The notes: generated by a model not told the origin, from the letters alone. DNA of 64,000 nucleotides from Mesorhizobium sp. NZP2077 (GCF_013170805.1 NZ_CP051293.1:1302001-1366000); one strand, 5' to 3'. Shown: positions 1 through 8,504, numbered from the stretch's first letter. A program made the numbers and translations.

Positions 1-254
1 AGCGCGCGCTCGACATAATCCTCTTCCGACAGCTTGCGCATGCCGATGGAGGTCGCCTTGGCGACCGGAACCTTCAGGCGCATCTTGTCCTTCTGGAAGT
101 CGATGACGAACAGTTCAAGCTTGTGGCCAGCCACTTCCTGCTCGTCGATCGACACGATCTGGCCAACGCCGTGCGCCGGGTAGACGATGTACTCGCCGGT
201 CTTGAAACCATGACGCGCACCAGTGGACTTCTTCTGGGGGGTGATCGTTGCCAT
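1..254 (-). CDS. carD: CarD family transcriptional regulator (C-terminus cut by window edge)
   Basis: The reverse strand reads MATITPQKKSTGARHGFKTG and continues with a YIVYPAHGVGQI segment, the characteristic start of CarD/CdnL proteins, whose N-terminal Tudor-like domain binds the RNA polymerase beta subunit and stabilises open promoter complexes, often at rRNA promoters. About 84 residues are visible, covering the RNAP-interaction domain and the beginning of the linker; the helical DNA-binding part lies outside the window. The ATG at 252-254 is preceded on its strand by an AAGGAG ribosome site about a dozen bases upstream. In rhizobia carD commonly lies beside fdxA, as here. Identity is firm from the motif and context. 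Confidence 0.93.
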   Translation of the reverse strand, partial: MATITPQKKSTGARHGFKTGEYIVYPAHGVGQIVSIDEQEVAGHKLELFVIDFQKDKMRLKVPVAKATSIGMRKLSEEDYVERA

Positions 255-624
255 TACGCCCTGAACTCCTTGTTGTGGTACCGGCGTCCTGCCGGCCCGA
301 ACTCGTGCGACCGGGGAAACCGATCGTTAGCCGCACAACAGATGAACCCACCGGAAAGGCCGGGACCGGCAAACCGCACGAACTGCGACCGCCTGGCCCA
401 GATCGCTCTGGTCCGGAGTGGGATTTTCACCTTTCAGTGATTTGGGGCGTCTGCGCCATAAATCGACGTTGTGTCACCGGCATGTTTCGCTGATGTAACA
501 CAAAAAGTCGGAAGAATCAAGGTTTTGCTGCATTCGCGAAGGCCATAGGTCCGCGCCGCCTGTCAAGGCGGTTGATGCGGCAAGGCTCTTACCTAGCGTA
601 ATACCGGCTTTCGCGGCCTTGTTG
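255..624. other. Gene-free gap between carD and fdxA
   Basis: This stretch holds the carD promoter region and the 3' flank of fdxA. Short reading frames on both strands have no recognisable composition or ribosome site. A small dyad (CCGCCT 556-561, AGGCGG 566-571, four-base loop) lies downstream of the fdxA stop and could end its transcript, but it lacks a T tract. I see no RNA gene here. Confidence 0.5.
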
Positions 625-963
625 TCAATCGCCTTCGCCGGGTTCGGCCGAGAAGTATTTCTCGAACTTGCCTGCCTCACCGTCGAAGGTCTTGGCGTCT
701 GCCGGCGGCTCCTTCTTGGCGGTGATGTTGGGCCATTTGTCGGCATATTCGGTGTTGATCTGCAGCCATTTGTCGAGGCCGGGCTCGGTGTCGGGCTTGA
801 TCGCGTCGGCGGGGCATTCGGGCTCGCAGACGCCGCAGTCGATGCACTCGTCGGGATGGATGACGAGCATGTTCTCCCCTTCATAGAAACAGTCGACCGG
901 ACAGACCTCGATGCAGTCCATATATTTGCATTTGATGCAATTGTCGGTCACGACATAGGTCAT
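625..963 (-). CDS. fdxA: Seven-iron ferredoxin FdxA
   Basis: Encodes 112 residues. Cysteines at 9, 12, 17, 21 and 25 and a second set at 40, 43, 46 and 50 ([12 protein letters not shown]) give the pattern of a 7Fe ferredoxin carrying one [3Fe-4S] and one [4Fe-4S] cluster, a soluble low-potential electron carrier. The C-terminal extension (about residues 60-112) is usual for the alphaproteobacterial FdxA type. The frame stays open upstream to 1215, but the family N-terminus [10 protein letters not shown] fixes the start at 963, preceded by a CGGAG-like ribosome site. It follows the S4 gene on the same strand with a 248-base gap in which I see nothing else. The redox partner cannot be read from the sequence. 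Confidence 0.93.
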   Translation of the reverse strand: MTYVVTDNCIKCKYMDCIEVCPVDCFYEGENMLVIHPDECIDCGVCEPECPADAIKPDTEPGLDKWLQINTEYADKWPNITAKKEPPADAKTFDGEAGKFEKYFSAEPGEGD

Positions 964-1211
964 CGATCGGCTCCGGGACGTCCCAGCTAAATGGGCCAGT
1001 TTTCTTGGGCTTTTTCCGTGAGGTAACGCCTTTGCCCGTCGCTTGCAAGGGTTGCCATGCCCGACGGCTTCGGCGTTTCCGGAATGGAATTCCAGGCAGC
1101 AAGCGCGCCAGGGGCGTGCGATGTCGCGTTGAGCGTGTTGTTTGCCGGGTTCGGTTCCGTCGCGCGTCCGCCGTTGACCTGAGATCGCGGCCCCCGTTCC
1201 GGTCGGCAGCC

Positions 1212-1598
1212 TCAATCTTCGCCAAGCAAGCGGTCGGTCTGGCGGCGCTCTCTCTTGGTCGGGCGGCCGCTGCCGGCCTCGCGCAGCGCCGGGATAGCAT
1301 CGGGAAGCGCCTCACCCTTCGGTGCGGGCGGCGGCGACATGTCCTCATAGAGGGTGCGGGCTTCCTCCGCCGGGCCGCGCCGGACACCGGCGCCGAGCAC
1401 CTTCCAGACGAAGATGCGCCGGTCGAGCGTGATGGTTAGGACGTCGCCCGGCTTGACCAGATCGGAGGCCTGCGCTGCTTTGTCGCGATTGATGTGCACC
1501 CGCCCCGCGACGACCAGCTTCGCCGCCAGCGAGCGTGATTTCACCGCGCGCGAGAAGAAGAGCCATTTGTCGATCCGCTGGCGGCCTTCTGCAACCAT
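1212..1598 (-). CDS. S4-domain RNA-binding protein (HslR-like)
   Basis: A 128-residue protein whose first 60 residues match an S4 RNA-binding domain: [15 protein letters not shown], then [12 protein letters not shown] and a VKPGDVLTI turn. The rest is charged and probably flexible, ending in an Arg/Lys-rich segment ([11 protein letters not shown]). E. coli HslR (Hsp15), of similar build, binds stalled 50S subunits carrying nascent chains, so a role in ribosome rescue or RNA binding is likely, though this is family inference. It lies downstream of the helicase gene on the same strand, separated by a repeat-bearing 127-base gap, so the two may be transcribed together. Confidence 0.85.
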   Translation of the reverse strand: MVAEGRQRIDKWLFFSRAVKSRSLAAKLVVAGRVHINRDKAAQASDLVKPGDVLTITLDRRIFVWKVLGAGVRRGPAEEARTLYEDMSPPPAPKGEALPDAIPALREAGSGRPTKRERRQTDRLLGED

Positions 1599-1610
1599 CG
1601 AACCCGCCTA

Positions 1611-1659
1611 GAGCATGATGCCGAAAAGTGCGAAGCGGTTTTCGGGCGACATCATGCTC
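1611..1659. repeat. Rhizobial palindromic intergenic repeat
   Basis: Outer arms GAGCATGATG (1611-1620) and CATCATGCTC (1650-1659) are perfect inverses. Inside them CCGAAAA (1621-1627) pairs with TTTTCGG (1639-1645). A nested hairpin of this form recurs between genes in Mesorhizobium and relatives. It lies between the helicase and S4 genes and may fold in their shared transcript. The family assignment is from memory, not a search. Confidence 0.75.
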
Positions 1660-1685
1660 CATCTCTTAGTTTAGAGGCGGATTCA

Positions 1686-1712
1686 GATTTCAGGTCGAGT
1701 CGACCTGAAATC
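1686..1712. repeat. Perfect 13-bp inverted repeat beside the intergenic repeat
   Basis: Arms GATTTCAGGTCGA (1686-1698) and TCGACCTGAAATC (1700-1712) are exact inverses around one base. It starts 13 bases downstream, on the minus strand, of the helicase stop codon (1726-1728) and could act as its transcript terminator or mRNA 3' stabiliser, although no T tract follows. It may be part of one composite element with the repeat at 1611-1659. Confidence 0.65.
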
Positions 1713-1725
1713 ATCCGGCTCTGGC

Positions 1726-4700
1726 CTACTTCTTCAGCTGGTCGCGCAAGGCGGCGAGCTTGGCGAAGGGCGAATCCGGATCGAAGCGCACCGGGCGCTC
1801 CTCGCGCGGCTTTGGCTGGAAGGCGGGCTTTGCGCCGCCCTGATCGGGGCGACCGCCCTTGCCTTCGGGCCTGCCGCCCTTCCAGTCGGGACGGCCGTCA
1901 CGACGCTCAGGACGCTCGCCTTGGGGGCGACCGTCGCGGCGCTGTTCGCCTTCGGCCTGCGGCTTGGGCTTGAACTTCGAGCGGTCGAAGCGCGGCTTGC
2001 CGGCACCGTCACGTCGTCCCTCGTGCGCAGGGCGTTCTCCAGGTGCAGCTGCGGCCGGAGCGCCGGCGGCATCGGCCGGCGCATTGCTGCGTCCACGTGC
2101 TTGTCCGTTGCGCTGGCGGTTGTTGCGGCCTTCGTGATGGCGGGGGCGCTGTTCGAAACGGCCCTGACGCCACAACAGGATCGGCTTGGGTGCTTCGGCT
2201 TCGGCGGCGGGCTCGCCGGCGGCCGCCTCGGCCACCACTGCGGGTTCGCCCGAAACCGCTTCCGTCGCCGGCACAGCTTCGAAAACCGGATCCGCTGCCG
2301 CGGCCTCGACAGTTTCGGCTTCCGCTTCTGGCTCGGCAGCAGGTTCAGCAGCCGCTTCGGCGGCAGCCGCTGTTGCGGGCTCTTCCGTGACCTCGGCCGG
2401 AGCTTCGGTCGGCTCTTCGGCGACAGGTTCTTCTGCCGTTTCGGCGATCACTTCAGCCGGCGCTTCGACAGCAGCCGGTTCCGAACCCTCGACTGCTGCC
2501 TCCGCCACCGCATCTGTTGCGGCAGCCTCTGCAGCCCTGGCCTGCTCGGCACGTGCAGCCTCTTCCGCTGCACGTTTCGCAGCCACGGCTTCCCGCGCGG
2601 CAGTGTCCTGCGCTTCGAGCCGCGCCTTGACCTCCGCCGCCGGCTTCGGCTCGGCGCGATAGCCGAGACCCTTGAGGATCTCTTCCATGTCGTCGGCGGT
2701 GGCGCCGAGGATCGACATCATCGGCGGCGTCACCATGAAGGACTGGCCGTCATAGGCGCCATCCGGACGCTGGCCGAGGCCGGGCTTCCAGTTGGTCGCC
2801 GGACGGATGAGATCCGCCAGCCGTTCCAATATGTCGATGCGGACGGCGCGGCGACCGAGATTGCGGTAGCCGGCAAGCTTGTAGAAGGCCTTGTCGAAGG
2901 CCGGATCGATGACCACGGACGTGCGGCCGGACGCCAGCGCGTGGACCACGTCGCCGAAACCAGGCTTGTCCTTGCCGTCATTCGTCAGCGCCCACAGCAA
3001 GGTCACCAGTCCGGCGGGCGCCGGCTTGATCAGCGCCGGCACGAAGACATGATAAGCGCCAAAGCGCACGCCAAGCCGGCGTAGCGCTGCACGACCCTCC
3101 TGGTCGAGCGACTTCATCTCCTCGGCGATATCGCGGCGGTTGATGAGGCCGAAATTCTCGACCAGCTGGAAGGCGATGCCACGACCGATGCCGGAAATCT
3201 GGTCGGCGTTCTTCAGGTCGACCAGCGGCTTCAACAGACTTTCAATCTGGAAATTGACGAAACGTTCGGCGCGCGCGGCGACCTTGTCGCGCGCCGGGCC
3301 GGTCAACTGTTCGTCGGCCAGCAGAACCAGGCGCGGCTTCAGCGCGTCTTCGCCGGAAACCAGCGTCCCGATCGGTGCACCGATCCAGCGCAGTGTGCCG
3401 TCCGAGCCAAGTGCGAGGTCGCCATTGGCGCAAGCGCCAAAACGTTCGGCGCGCGCCTCGAATTCGGCGGCCAGCGCTTTTTGCGCGGCCGTGCGCACGG
3501 CCTTGGCGTCTTCGCCGCCGGCGGTCTGGTCGGCGGTGAAGCGGAACCCTTGCAACTCGCCGACATGGTGGCCTTCGACAAGAACGGTTCCGGTAGGACT
3601 AATTTCGGCTTCAGGCATGGTATTTTCTCTAAGGCGCCGCATGAGGACGGAAGTCCTGCGGTCTACGAAGCGTTTCGTCAACCGCTCATGCAACGCATCC
3701 GACAATCTGTCTTCGATTTCGCGCGTCTTTTCCTGCCAGTGTGCCTGATCGGCCAGCCAGCCGGGCCGGTTCGACACGAATGTCCAGGTGCGGATCTGGG
3801 CAATGCGGTGCGACAGTGTGTCGATGTCGCCCTCGGTGGTGTCGGCGCGGCGCACCTGCTCGGCCATGTAGTTTTCGTCGACATGGCCATGGCGGGCAAG
3901 GTCCATATAGATCGAGGCGATGAGGTCGGCATGCTGGGCGGGCGCGATCTTGCGGTAGTCGGGCAGCGCGCAGGCTTCCCACAGCAGCGCCACGCGCTTG
4001 GCATTGGTGGCGAGCGCACGGATGTCCTCGTCGCGGGAGAGGTATTCGAGCGCCTGCGCGTCCACCGCCGGCAGCGCCCGCGTCAGGCCCTCGACCGGCG
4101 CGTTGGTCTCGATCGAGCGTTTCAATGCATCCAGACTGGCGAAGTCGAAATGGGCGGTGCGCCACTGCAGCACCTTCACCGGCTCGAAATCATGGCCTTC
4201 GATCTTCTTGACCAGGTCTTCGTCGAGCGGGTCGACCTGGCCGGTAACGCCAAAGGTGCCGTCGCGCAGATGCCGGCCGGCGCGGCCGGCGATCTGGCCA
4301 AGCTCGGCCGCCGTCAAATTGCGATACTGGTAGCCGTCGAATTTGCGGTTCTGGGCGAAGGCGACATGGTCGAGATCGAGGTTGAGGCCCATGCCGATGG
4401 CGTCAGTGGCGATGAGATAGTCGACATCGCCTGACTGGAACAGCGCCACCTGGGCATTGCGGGTGCGCGGCGAGAGCGCCCCTAGCACGACGGCCGCTCC
4501 ACCCTGCTGGCGGCGGATCAGTTCGGCGATGGCATAGACCTCGTCGGCCGAGAAAGCGACGATCGCCGTGCGGCGGGGCAGTCGGGTCAGTTTCTTCGAA
4601 CCGGCATAGGCCAGATGCGACAGCCGCGGCCGCGTCACCACCGAGACGCCCTTCAGCAAGCGCTGGAGGATGCCGTGCATGGTAGCGGCACCCAGCAGCA

Positions 4701-5097
4701 GCGTTTCCTGGCGGCCACGCAGATGCAGGATGCGGTCGGTGAAGATGTGGCCGCGTTCGAGGTCGCCGGCCAGCTGCACCTCGTCGATGGCGACGAAGGC
4801 GGCGTCTGTCTCGCGCGGCATGGCCTCGACGGTGCAGACAGAATATTTCGCGCCGGGCGGCTGGATCTTCTCCTCGCCGGTGATCAGCGCGACCTTGTGG
4901 GCGCCGACCTTTTCGCAGACGCGGCTGTAGACCTCCCTGGCCAGCAGCCGGAGCGGCAGGCCGATGACACCGGTTTCGTGCGCCACCATACGCTCGATGG
5001 CGAGGTGGGTCTTGCCGGTGTTGGTCGGGCCAAGCACCGCGGTCACGTCGCGGCCCGACAGGATCAGCGGCTCAGTGTGTTTCGGCTGGATGTTCAT
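1726..5097 (-). CDS. Suv3-like superfamily 2 RNA helicase with acidic and basic C-terminal tails
   Basis: Encodes 1123 residues. The N-terminal part has SF2 helicase motifs: Walker A GPTNTGKT (residues 23-30), a DEVQ Walker B box, and an arginine-finger motif reading GQIAGRAGRHLRDG. This arrangement matches mitochondrial Suv3 and its alphaproteobacterial relatives (the MgpS type), ATP-driven RNA helicases of RNA turnover. After the helicase and Suv3-type C-terminal regions comes a long Ala/Glu/Pro low-complexity segment (roughly residues 830-1000), then a tail rich in Arg, Gly, Lys and Asp. Such tails are common in RNA-degradation proteins and suggest protein or RNA tethering. The frame is open to 5148, but MNIQPKHTE at 5097 places the P-loop where the family has it. 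Direct proof of its RNA target is absent. Confidence 0.88.
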   Translation of the reverse strand: MNIQPKHTEPLILSGRDVTAVLGPTNTGKTHLAIERMVAHETGVIGLPLRLLAREVYSRVCEKVGAHKVALITGEEKIQPPGAKYSVCTVEAMPRETDAAFVAIDEVQLAGDLERGHIFTDRILHLRGRQETLLLGAATMHGILQRLLKGVSVVTRPRLSHLAYAGSKKLTRLPRRTAIVAFSADEVYAIAELIRRQQGGAAVVLGALSPRTRNAQVALFQSGDVDYLIATDAIGMGLNLDLDHVAFAQNRKFDGYQYRNLTAAELGQIAGRAGRHLRDGTFGVTGQVDPLDEDLVKKIEGHDFEPVKVLQWRTAHFDFASLDALKRSIETNAPVEGLTRALPAVDAQALEYLSRDEDIRALATNAKRVALLWEACALPDYRKIAPAQHADLIASIYMDLARHGHVDENYMAEQVRRADTTEGDIDTLSHRIAQIRTWTFVSNRPGWLADQAHWQEKTREIEDRLSDALHERLTKRFVDRRTSVLMRRLRENTMPEAEISPTGTVLVEGHHVGELQGFRFTADQTAGGEDAKAVRTAAQKALAAEFEARAERFGACANGDLALGSDGTLRWIGAPIGTLVSGEDALKPRLVLLADEQLTGPARDKVAARAERFVNFQIESLLKPLVDLKNADQISGIGRGIAFQLVENFGLINRRDIAEEMKSLDQEGRAALRRLGVRFGAYHVFVPALIKPAPAGLVTLLWALTNDGKDKPGFGDVVHALASGRTSVVIDPAFDKAFYKLAGYRNLGRRAVRIDILERLADLIRPATNWKPGLGQRPDGAYDGQSFMVTPPMMSILGATADDMEEILKGLGYRAEPKPAAEVKARLEAQDTAAREAVAAKRAAEEAARAEQARAAEAAATDAVAEAAVEGSEPAAVEAPAEVIAETAEEPVAEEPTEAPAEVTEEPATAAAAEAAAEPAAEPEAEAETVEAAAADPVFEAVPATEAVSGEPAVVAEAAAGEPAAEAEAPKPILLWRQGRFEQRPRHHEGRNNRQRNGQARGRSNAPADAAGAPAAAAPGERPAHEGRRDGAGKPRFDRSKFKPKPQAEGEQRRDGRPQGERPERRDGRPDWKGGRPEGKGGRPDQGGAKPAFQPKPREERPVRFDPDSPFAKLAALRDQLKK

Positions 5098-5722
5098 CGA
5101 CCTGGAAATAAGGCTTTCTGGCCTCTGGTTGTCGGGAGCGCGCCCCAACTGGCGCGTATGACAGGCGACACATAGGGATTTCGGGCGCGAAGCGAAAGCG
5201 GAATGTTCCGCCAGCGGCTCGAAGGCCTCGCTGTCAAGCCCTTAAGTGGTTGCTGATTAAGAGTTGGAACGAGTCTGGAACGAATCGGCGACGAATCAGT
5301 GACTCCGACAGATTCAGCTTTTGTTCACGGCTACATGTGGATTTCGTGACCATGAGTCTCACCACATGCTGAATCGCCGAACTGGCCCGTTTTATGCTAG
5401 GCGAGCTTAGCTATTAATCTTTGCCGTGAAACGAGGGAGACGACGCGATGCTGGTCGCCCAAGGTAATGAAATTGTTAATCTTTCTGAACCGGGTGTTAA
5501 AGAATTACAGGCGATTCCGGGCCATTAACGTTAACTTCCGCTCAAAGCCAGAACGAATAGGAGACAAAACAGCGCTGGCGGAATTTTCCCGTTTTGTTCC
5601 GCCAATATCTGGTGTTGTGAACAGCTTATCCACCGAGAATTCACAGGCTTGCCCACATGGTTCGCACACGCGGCGCTGCCGCCATTAACCTTTGCGTGCC
5701 GGATTGGGGCACATCCCCAAAG
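5098..5722. other. AT-rich gap upstream of the helicase
   Basis: A 625-base gap. The part nearest the helicase holds three 11-base direct repeats, GGAACGAGTCT (5266-5276), GGAACGAATCG (5277-5287) and GCGACGAATCA (5288-5298). From about 5390 to 5640 base composition drops well below the surrounding GC, with several TTAA-containing boxes, including TTAACGTTAA near 5525. A short hairpin (TTGGGG 5704-5709, CCCCAA 5715-5720) sits just past the TetR stop codon. One small reading frame is listed separately. Confidence 0.5.
5448..5528 (+). CDS. Possible 26-residue small ORF
   Basis: An ATG at 5448 follows GAGGGAGACGACGCG, which contains a credible GGGAGA ribosome site, and opens a 26-codon frame starting MLVAQGNEIVNLSEPG and ending GH before TAA. 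The codons (AAT, ATT, GTT, CTT, TCT, TTA) are far more AT-rich than in neighbouring genes. I recognise no family. It could be a leader peptide, a small protein, or chance in an AT-rich region or small-RNA locus; chance is quite possible at this length. Confidence 0.25.
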   Translation: MLVAQGNEIVNLSEPGVKELQAIPGH

Positions 5723-6304
5723 TCAATGCGCGTCGTGACCCATAGCGTAGCGTTGTAATACGGGGCCGATGTTTCGGATGATGTCTTCATGGGATAGCGC
5801 GACCACCGGCTCAAGCCGTAGCAGGTATCGGCACATGGCGAGACCCAGCAACTGGCTGGCAACCAGCCCGGCGCGTCTACCGGCATCCGCCGGGTCACCG
5901 ATCGAAGCGACCATGGGCCTCACCTGGTTGGCGAAGACATCGCGGACCTTGTCGGCTGCGTGCTCGTTCGAAGCCGCCGAGCGCAGCAGGATTATCATTC
6001 CGGGTCCGTTGGCCGGACCTTCCCAGTTCACGAGAAAGCGCCTGATCAGCGTTTCGCCGATAGCGGCTGGATCGATCCGCTGATCGGGCAGTTGCAGGTT
6101 CACGACTGCCGCCCTGGCGAACAACTCGTCCTTGCTGTGGAAATAACGGATCACCATCGCCGGATCGATTGAGGCCTGTGCTGCAACGTCTCGGATGGAG
6201 GCGCCGTCATAGCCGTGCTCGGCGAAAAGTTGGCGCGCGGCTTCGAGGATTTGAGCCCGTGTACGGTCTGACTTGGTTATTTTTTTCGGCTGATTCTCGG
6301 TCAT
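5723..6304 (-). CDS. TetR family transcriptional regulator
   Basis: A 193-residue protein starting MTENQPKKITKSDRTRAQIL. Residues about 12-58 form the TetR helix-turn-helix (ILEAARQLFAEHGYDGASIRDVAAQASI, then a YFHSKDELF helix). The C-terminal half resembles the TetR_C domains that bind small hydrophobic ligands. The frame extends to 6340, but the ATG at 6302-6304 fits the usual short N-terminus. It is divergent from the FAD monooxygenase with 84 bases between the starts, so it most likely represses that gene and itself and is released by the monooxygenase substrate or a related compound. The ligand is unknown. Confidence 0.88.
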   Translation of the reverse strand: MTENQPKKITKSDRTRAQILEAARQLFAEHGYDGASIRDVAAQASIDPAMVIRYFHSKDELFARAAVVNLQLPDQRIDPAAIGETLIRRFLVNWEGPANGPGMIILLRSAASNEHAADKVRDVFANQVRPMVASIGDPADAGRRAGLVASQLLGLAMCRYLLRLEPVVALSHEDIIRNIGPVLQRYAMGHDAH

Positions 6305-6327
6305 GAAAATGCGTATGCCAACACCTG

Positions 6328-6356
6328 TTGACAAATGCAATGCGGTTCGCTAAAAA
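6328..6356 (+). promoter_or_regulatory. Sigma-70-type promoter of the FAD monooxygenase
   Basis: A perfect -35 hexamer TTGACA (6328-6333) is followed after 17 bases by TAAAAA (6351-6356). The start codon at 6389 has GGAGG at 6377-6381. GTTGAC (6327-6332) and GTCAAC (near 6357-6362) are inverse copies that straddle the -10 region and could be the TetR operator. Confidence 0.6.
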
Positions 6357-6388
6357 GTCAACGATTGTTGATAAATGGAGGTGGGAAA

Positions 6389-7639
6389 ATGCTGCCCGAA
6401 AAAACTGAAGTCCTGATCATAGGTGCTGGTCCGACCGGCATGGCGCTGTCCATTGCACTGCACCAGGCCGGTGTCGATCACGTGCTGATCGAGAAGCTTG
6501 CGCAGGGCCTGCAGACGTCGCGCGCCGGTGTCATCCATGCGCAAACACTGGAATCGCTCGAACCGCTCGGCGTCACGCAGCGGCTGAGCGAGCTTTCGGT
6601 GAAGCTGAAAGATTTCACCATACGCGACCGAAACAGGGCGCTGCTCAAGCTCGATTTCGGCAAGCTCCCATCAAGATATCCTTACTTGATGATGCTGCCG
6701 CAGAATCTGACCGAGCAGGTGTTCGCCGAACGGATCTTCGCACTTGGCGGCACCATTCATCGCGAAGTCGAGGCTGTGGCGTTTGCTCAAGACAGTGACG
6801 GCGCGCGGGTGACAGTGGTCGAAAACGGCCAAGAGAAAATCATATCGGCGCGCTACGTCGTCGGCGCCGACGGCATGCAGAGCCTGGTACGCAAGTCGAC
6901 AGGCATCGAGTTCGACGGCGAGGCGTATGACGGCTCGTTTGTGCTGGCAGACGTTCGTCTCGACTGGCCGGTGGGGCCGACAGAGGTGTCGCTGTTCTTT
7001 GCCCCGGCCGGACTGGTGGTTGTGGCACCACTTCCGGACGGATCTTATCGTGTCGTCGCGACAATGGATGAGGCGCCGGAGAAACCTGATGTCGCCGACA
7101 TCCAGGCGCTGCTCGACAGCCGTGGACCGACAACAAAGAGAGCCCGGGTGCTTGGCATCACCTGGAGTTCGCGATTCCGCGTTCATCATCGCTTGGTCCG
7201 GGCCTATCGCAAGGACCGGCTGTTCCTGATGGGCGATGCCGCCCATGTCCATAGCCCGGCGGGTGGGCAAGGCATGAACACAGGCATCATCGATGCTGTC
7301 GTGCTTGGCCAATTGCTTGGCGATGTGGTGAACGGCGTTCGTTCCGAGGCGGAACTCGACCTTTATGAAACGCTGCGCCGCCCGGCGGCTCAGGAGGTCC
7401 TCGGACTCGCGGGCAGGATGACCGACATGGCGCTTGCCCGCAATCCGGTGAAGCGGTTCCTGCGCAATCTGGCGCTTTCCGTGGTGAACCTCAGCCCGCT
7501 CCTGAAGCGTCGCATCGCGCTGAAACTGTCAGGGCTAAGCCGGGCGTCGCTGGCCCGGCTTCCGGCGCCTTCGGGCAAGCCGGGATCAGTCGCGGCCAGC
7601 AAGTCTGAAGCCGGACCCGAACTGAAACTGGCTGCCTGA
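6389..7639 (+). CDS. FAD-dependent aromatic-ring monooxygenase (PheA/TfdB type)
   Basis: A 416-residue flavoprotein. The N-terminal FAD dinucleotide fold is VLIIGAGPTGMALSIAL (about residues 7-23). The second FAD motif reads FLMGDAAHVHSPAGGQGMN (about residues 282-300), the GD box of class A flavoprotein hydroxylases, which use NAD(P)H and O2 to hydroxylate phenolic or polyketide-like substrates. It is shorter than phenol 2-monooxygenases of about 600 residues because it lacks their thioredoxin-like C-terminal domain. The start has a good GGAGG site at a 7-base spacing. It is divergent from and probably controlled by the TetR gene. The substrate cannot be deduced. Confidence 0.86.
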   Translation: MLPEKTEVLIIGAGPTGMALSIALHQAGVDHVLIEKLAQGLQTSRAGVIHAQTLESLEPLGVTQRLSELSVKLKDFTIRDRNRALLKLDFGKLPSRYPYLMMLPQNLTEQVFAERIFALGGTIHREVEAVAFAQDSDGARVTVVENGQEKIISARYVVGADGMQSLVRKSTGIEFDGEAYDGSFVLADVRLDWPVGPTEVSLFFAPAGLVVVAPLPDGSYRVVATMDEAPEKPDVADIQALLDSRGPTTKRARVLGITWSSRFRVHHRLVRAYRKDRLFLMGDAAHVHSPAGGQGMNTGIIDAVVLGQLLGDVVNGVRSEAELDLYETLRRPAAQEVLGLAGRMTDMALARNPVKRFLRNLALSVVNLSPLLKRRIALKLSGLSRASLARLPAPSGKPGSVAASKSEAGPELKLAA

Positions 7640-7664
7640 CAAATCGCGATTGTCAGGCAGCCAG
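7628..7664. terminator. Hairpin between convergent monooxygenase and phaB
   Basis: Perfect 15-base arms CTGGCTGCCTGACAA (7628-7642) and TTGTCAGGCAGCCAG (7650-7664) flank a 7-base loop. The left arm includes the final codons and the stop of the monooxygenase. Placed between convergent genes, it probably ends transcription from both sides, though neither side has a long T tract. Confidence 0.6.
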
Positions 7665-7688
7665 GCGGTTGCCGAGCGTCGCCAAGCC

Positions 7689-8414
7689 TCAGACGAAGTA
7701 CTGGCCGCCATTGGCCGTGATGGTCGAGCCGGTGATGAAGCCGGCATCCTCCGAAGCGAGGAAGACGACGCAGCGCGCGATCTCCTCCGGTTCGCCGAGG
7801 CGGCCGACCGGGATCTGCGGGATGATGCGCTCGTTGAGCACCTTCTCGTCGATCGCCTTGACCATCTCGGTGGCGATGTAGCCGGGGCAGATGACGTTGA
7901 CGGTGATGCCCGCGCGAGCACCTTCCTGAGCCAGCGCCTTCGAGAAGCCGATGTCGCCGGCCTTGGCGGCGGAGTAGTTGACCTGGCCGGCCTGGCCCTT
8001 CTGGCCGTTGATCGAGGAGATGGTGATGACGCGGCCGAACTTGCGCTCACGCAGGCCGTTCCACAGTGGATGCGTCATGTTGAAAACACCGGACAAATTG
8101 GTGTCGATGACCTCTTTCCACTGCTCGCGCGTGATCTTGTGGAACATGGCGTCGCGGGTGATGCCGGCATTGTTGACCAGAACCGAGACCGGGCCGAGGT
8201 CGGCCTCGACCTGTTTGATGCCGGCAGCACAAGCGTCATAGTCGGCGACCGACCATTTGTAGACCGGAATGCCGGTTTCGGCTTTGAACTTCGCCGCCGC
8301 CTCGTCATTGCCGGCATAGTTCGCGGCAACCGAATAGCCGGCGTTCTTCAAAGCGATCGAGATCGCCGCACCGATGCCACGCGATCCACCCGTGACGATT
8401 GCAACCTTGGTCAT
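7689..8414 (-). CDS. phaB: Acetoacetyl-CoA reductase
   Basis: A 241-residue short-chain dehydrogenase. It has the NADP(H)-binding TGGSRGIG motif (residues 8-15), an NNAG element and the catalytic set with Ser in ISSINGQ and YSAAK. Length and sequence, including the NQ-rich GQKGQAGQVNYSAAK segment, match PhaB, which reduces acetoacetyl-CoA to (R)-3-hydroxybutyryl-CoA, the monomer of poly-3-hydroxybutyrate. It lies downstream of phaA on the same strand with a 90-base gap. A GGGGA ribosome site precedes the ATG. Together with phaA and divergent phaR this marks a PHB carbon-storage locus. Confidence 0.93.
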   Translation of the reverse strand: MTKVAIVTGGSRGIGAAISIALKNAGYSVAANYAGNDEAAAKFKAETGIPVYKWSVADYDACAAGIKQVEADLGPVSVLVNNAGITRDAMFHKITREQWKEVIDTNLSGVFNMTHPLWNGLRERKFGRVITISSINGQKGQAGQVNYSAAKAGDIGFSKALAQEGARAGITVNVICPGYIATEMVKAIDEKVLNERIIPQIPVGRLGEPEEIARCVVFLASEDAGFITGSTITANGGQYFV

Positions 8415-8472
8415 GCATTTCCCCTTTTGATATCACCCTGTTGTCGGGCTTGGCAGGCACTGGATAGGAAAC

Positions 8473-8490
8473 GGGCGGCTCGGGCCGCCC
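8473..8490 (-). terminator. Hairpin between phaA and phaB
   Basis: GGGCGGC (8473-8479) and GCCGCCC (8484-8490) pair around a 4-base loop, 14 bases past the phaA stop. It has no clear U tract and may attenuate read-through or protect the phaA message rather than stop transcription. Confidence 0.4.
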
Positions 8491-8504
8491 ATCCTCAGTT
8501 TTTG

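Noticed and set aside
5266..5298. ECF promoter based on GGAAC
   Set aside because: No matching -10 (CGTT-type) element at the expected 16-17 base distance.
5390..5700. Possible chromosomal replication origin (AT-rich, a TTATCCACC near 5623)
   Set aside because: Only one near-match to a DnaA box and no hemE, dnaA or parAB nearby, which would be expected in Rhizobiales.
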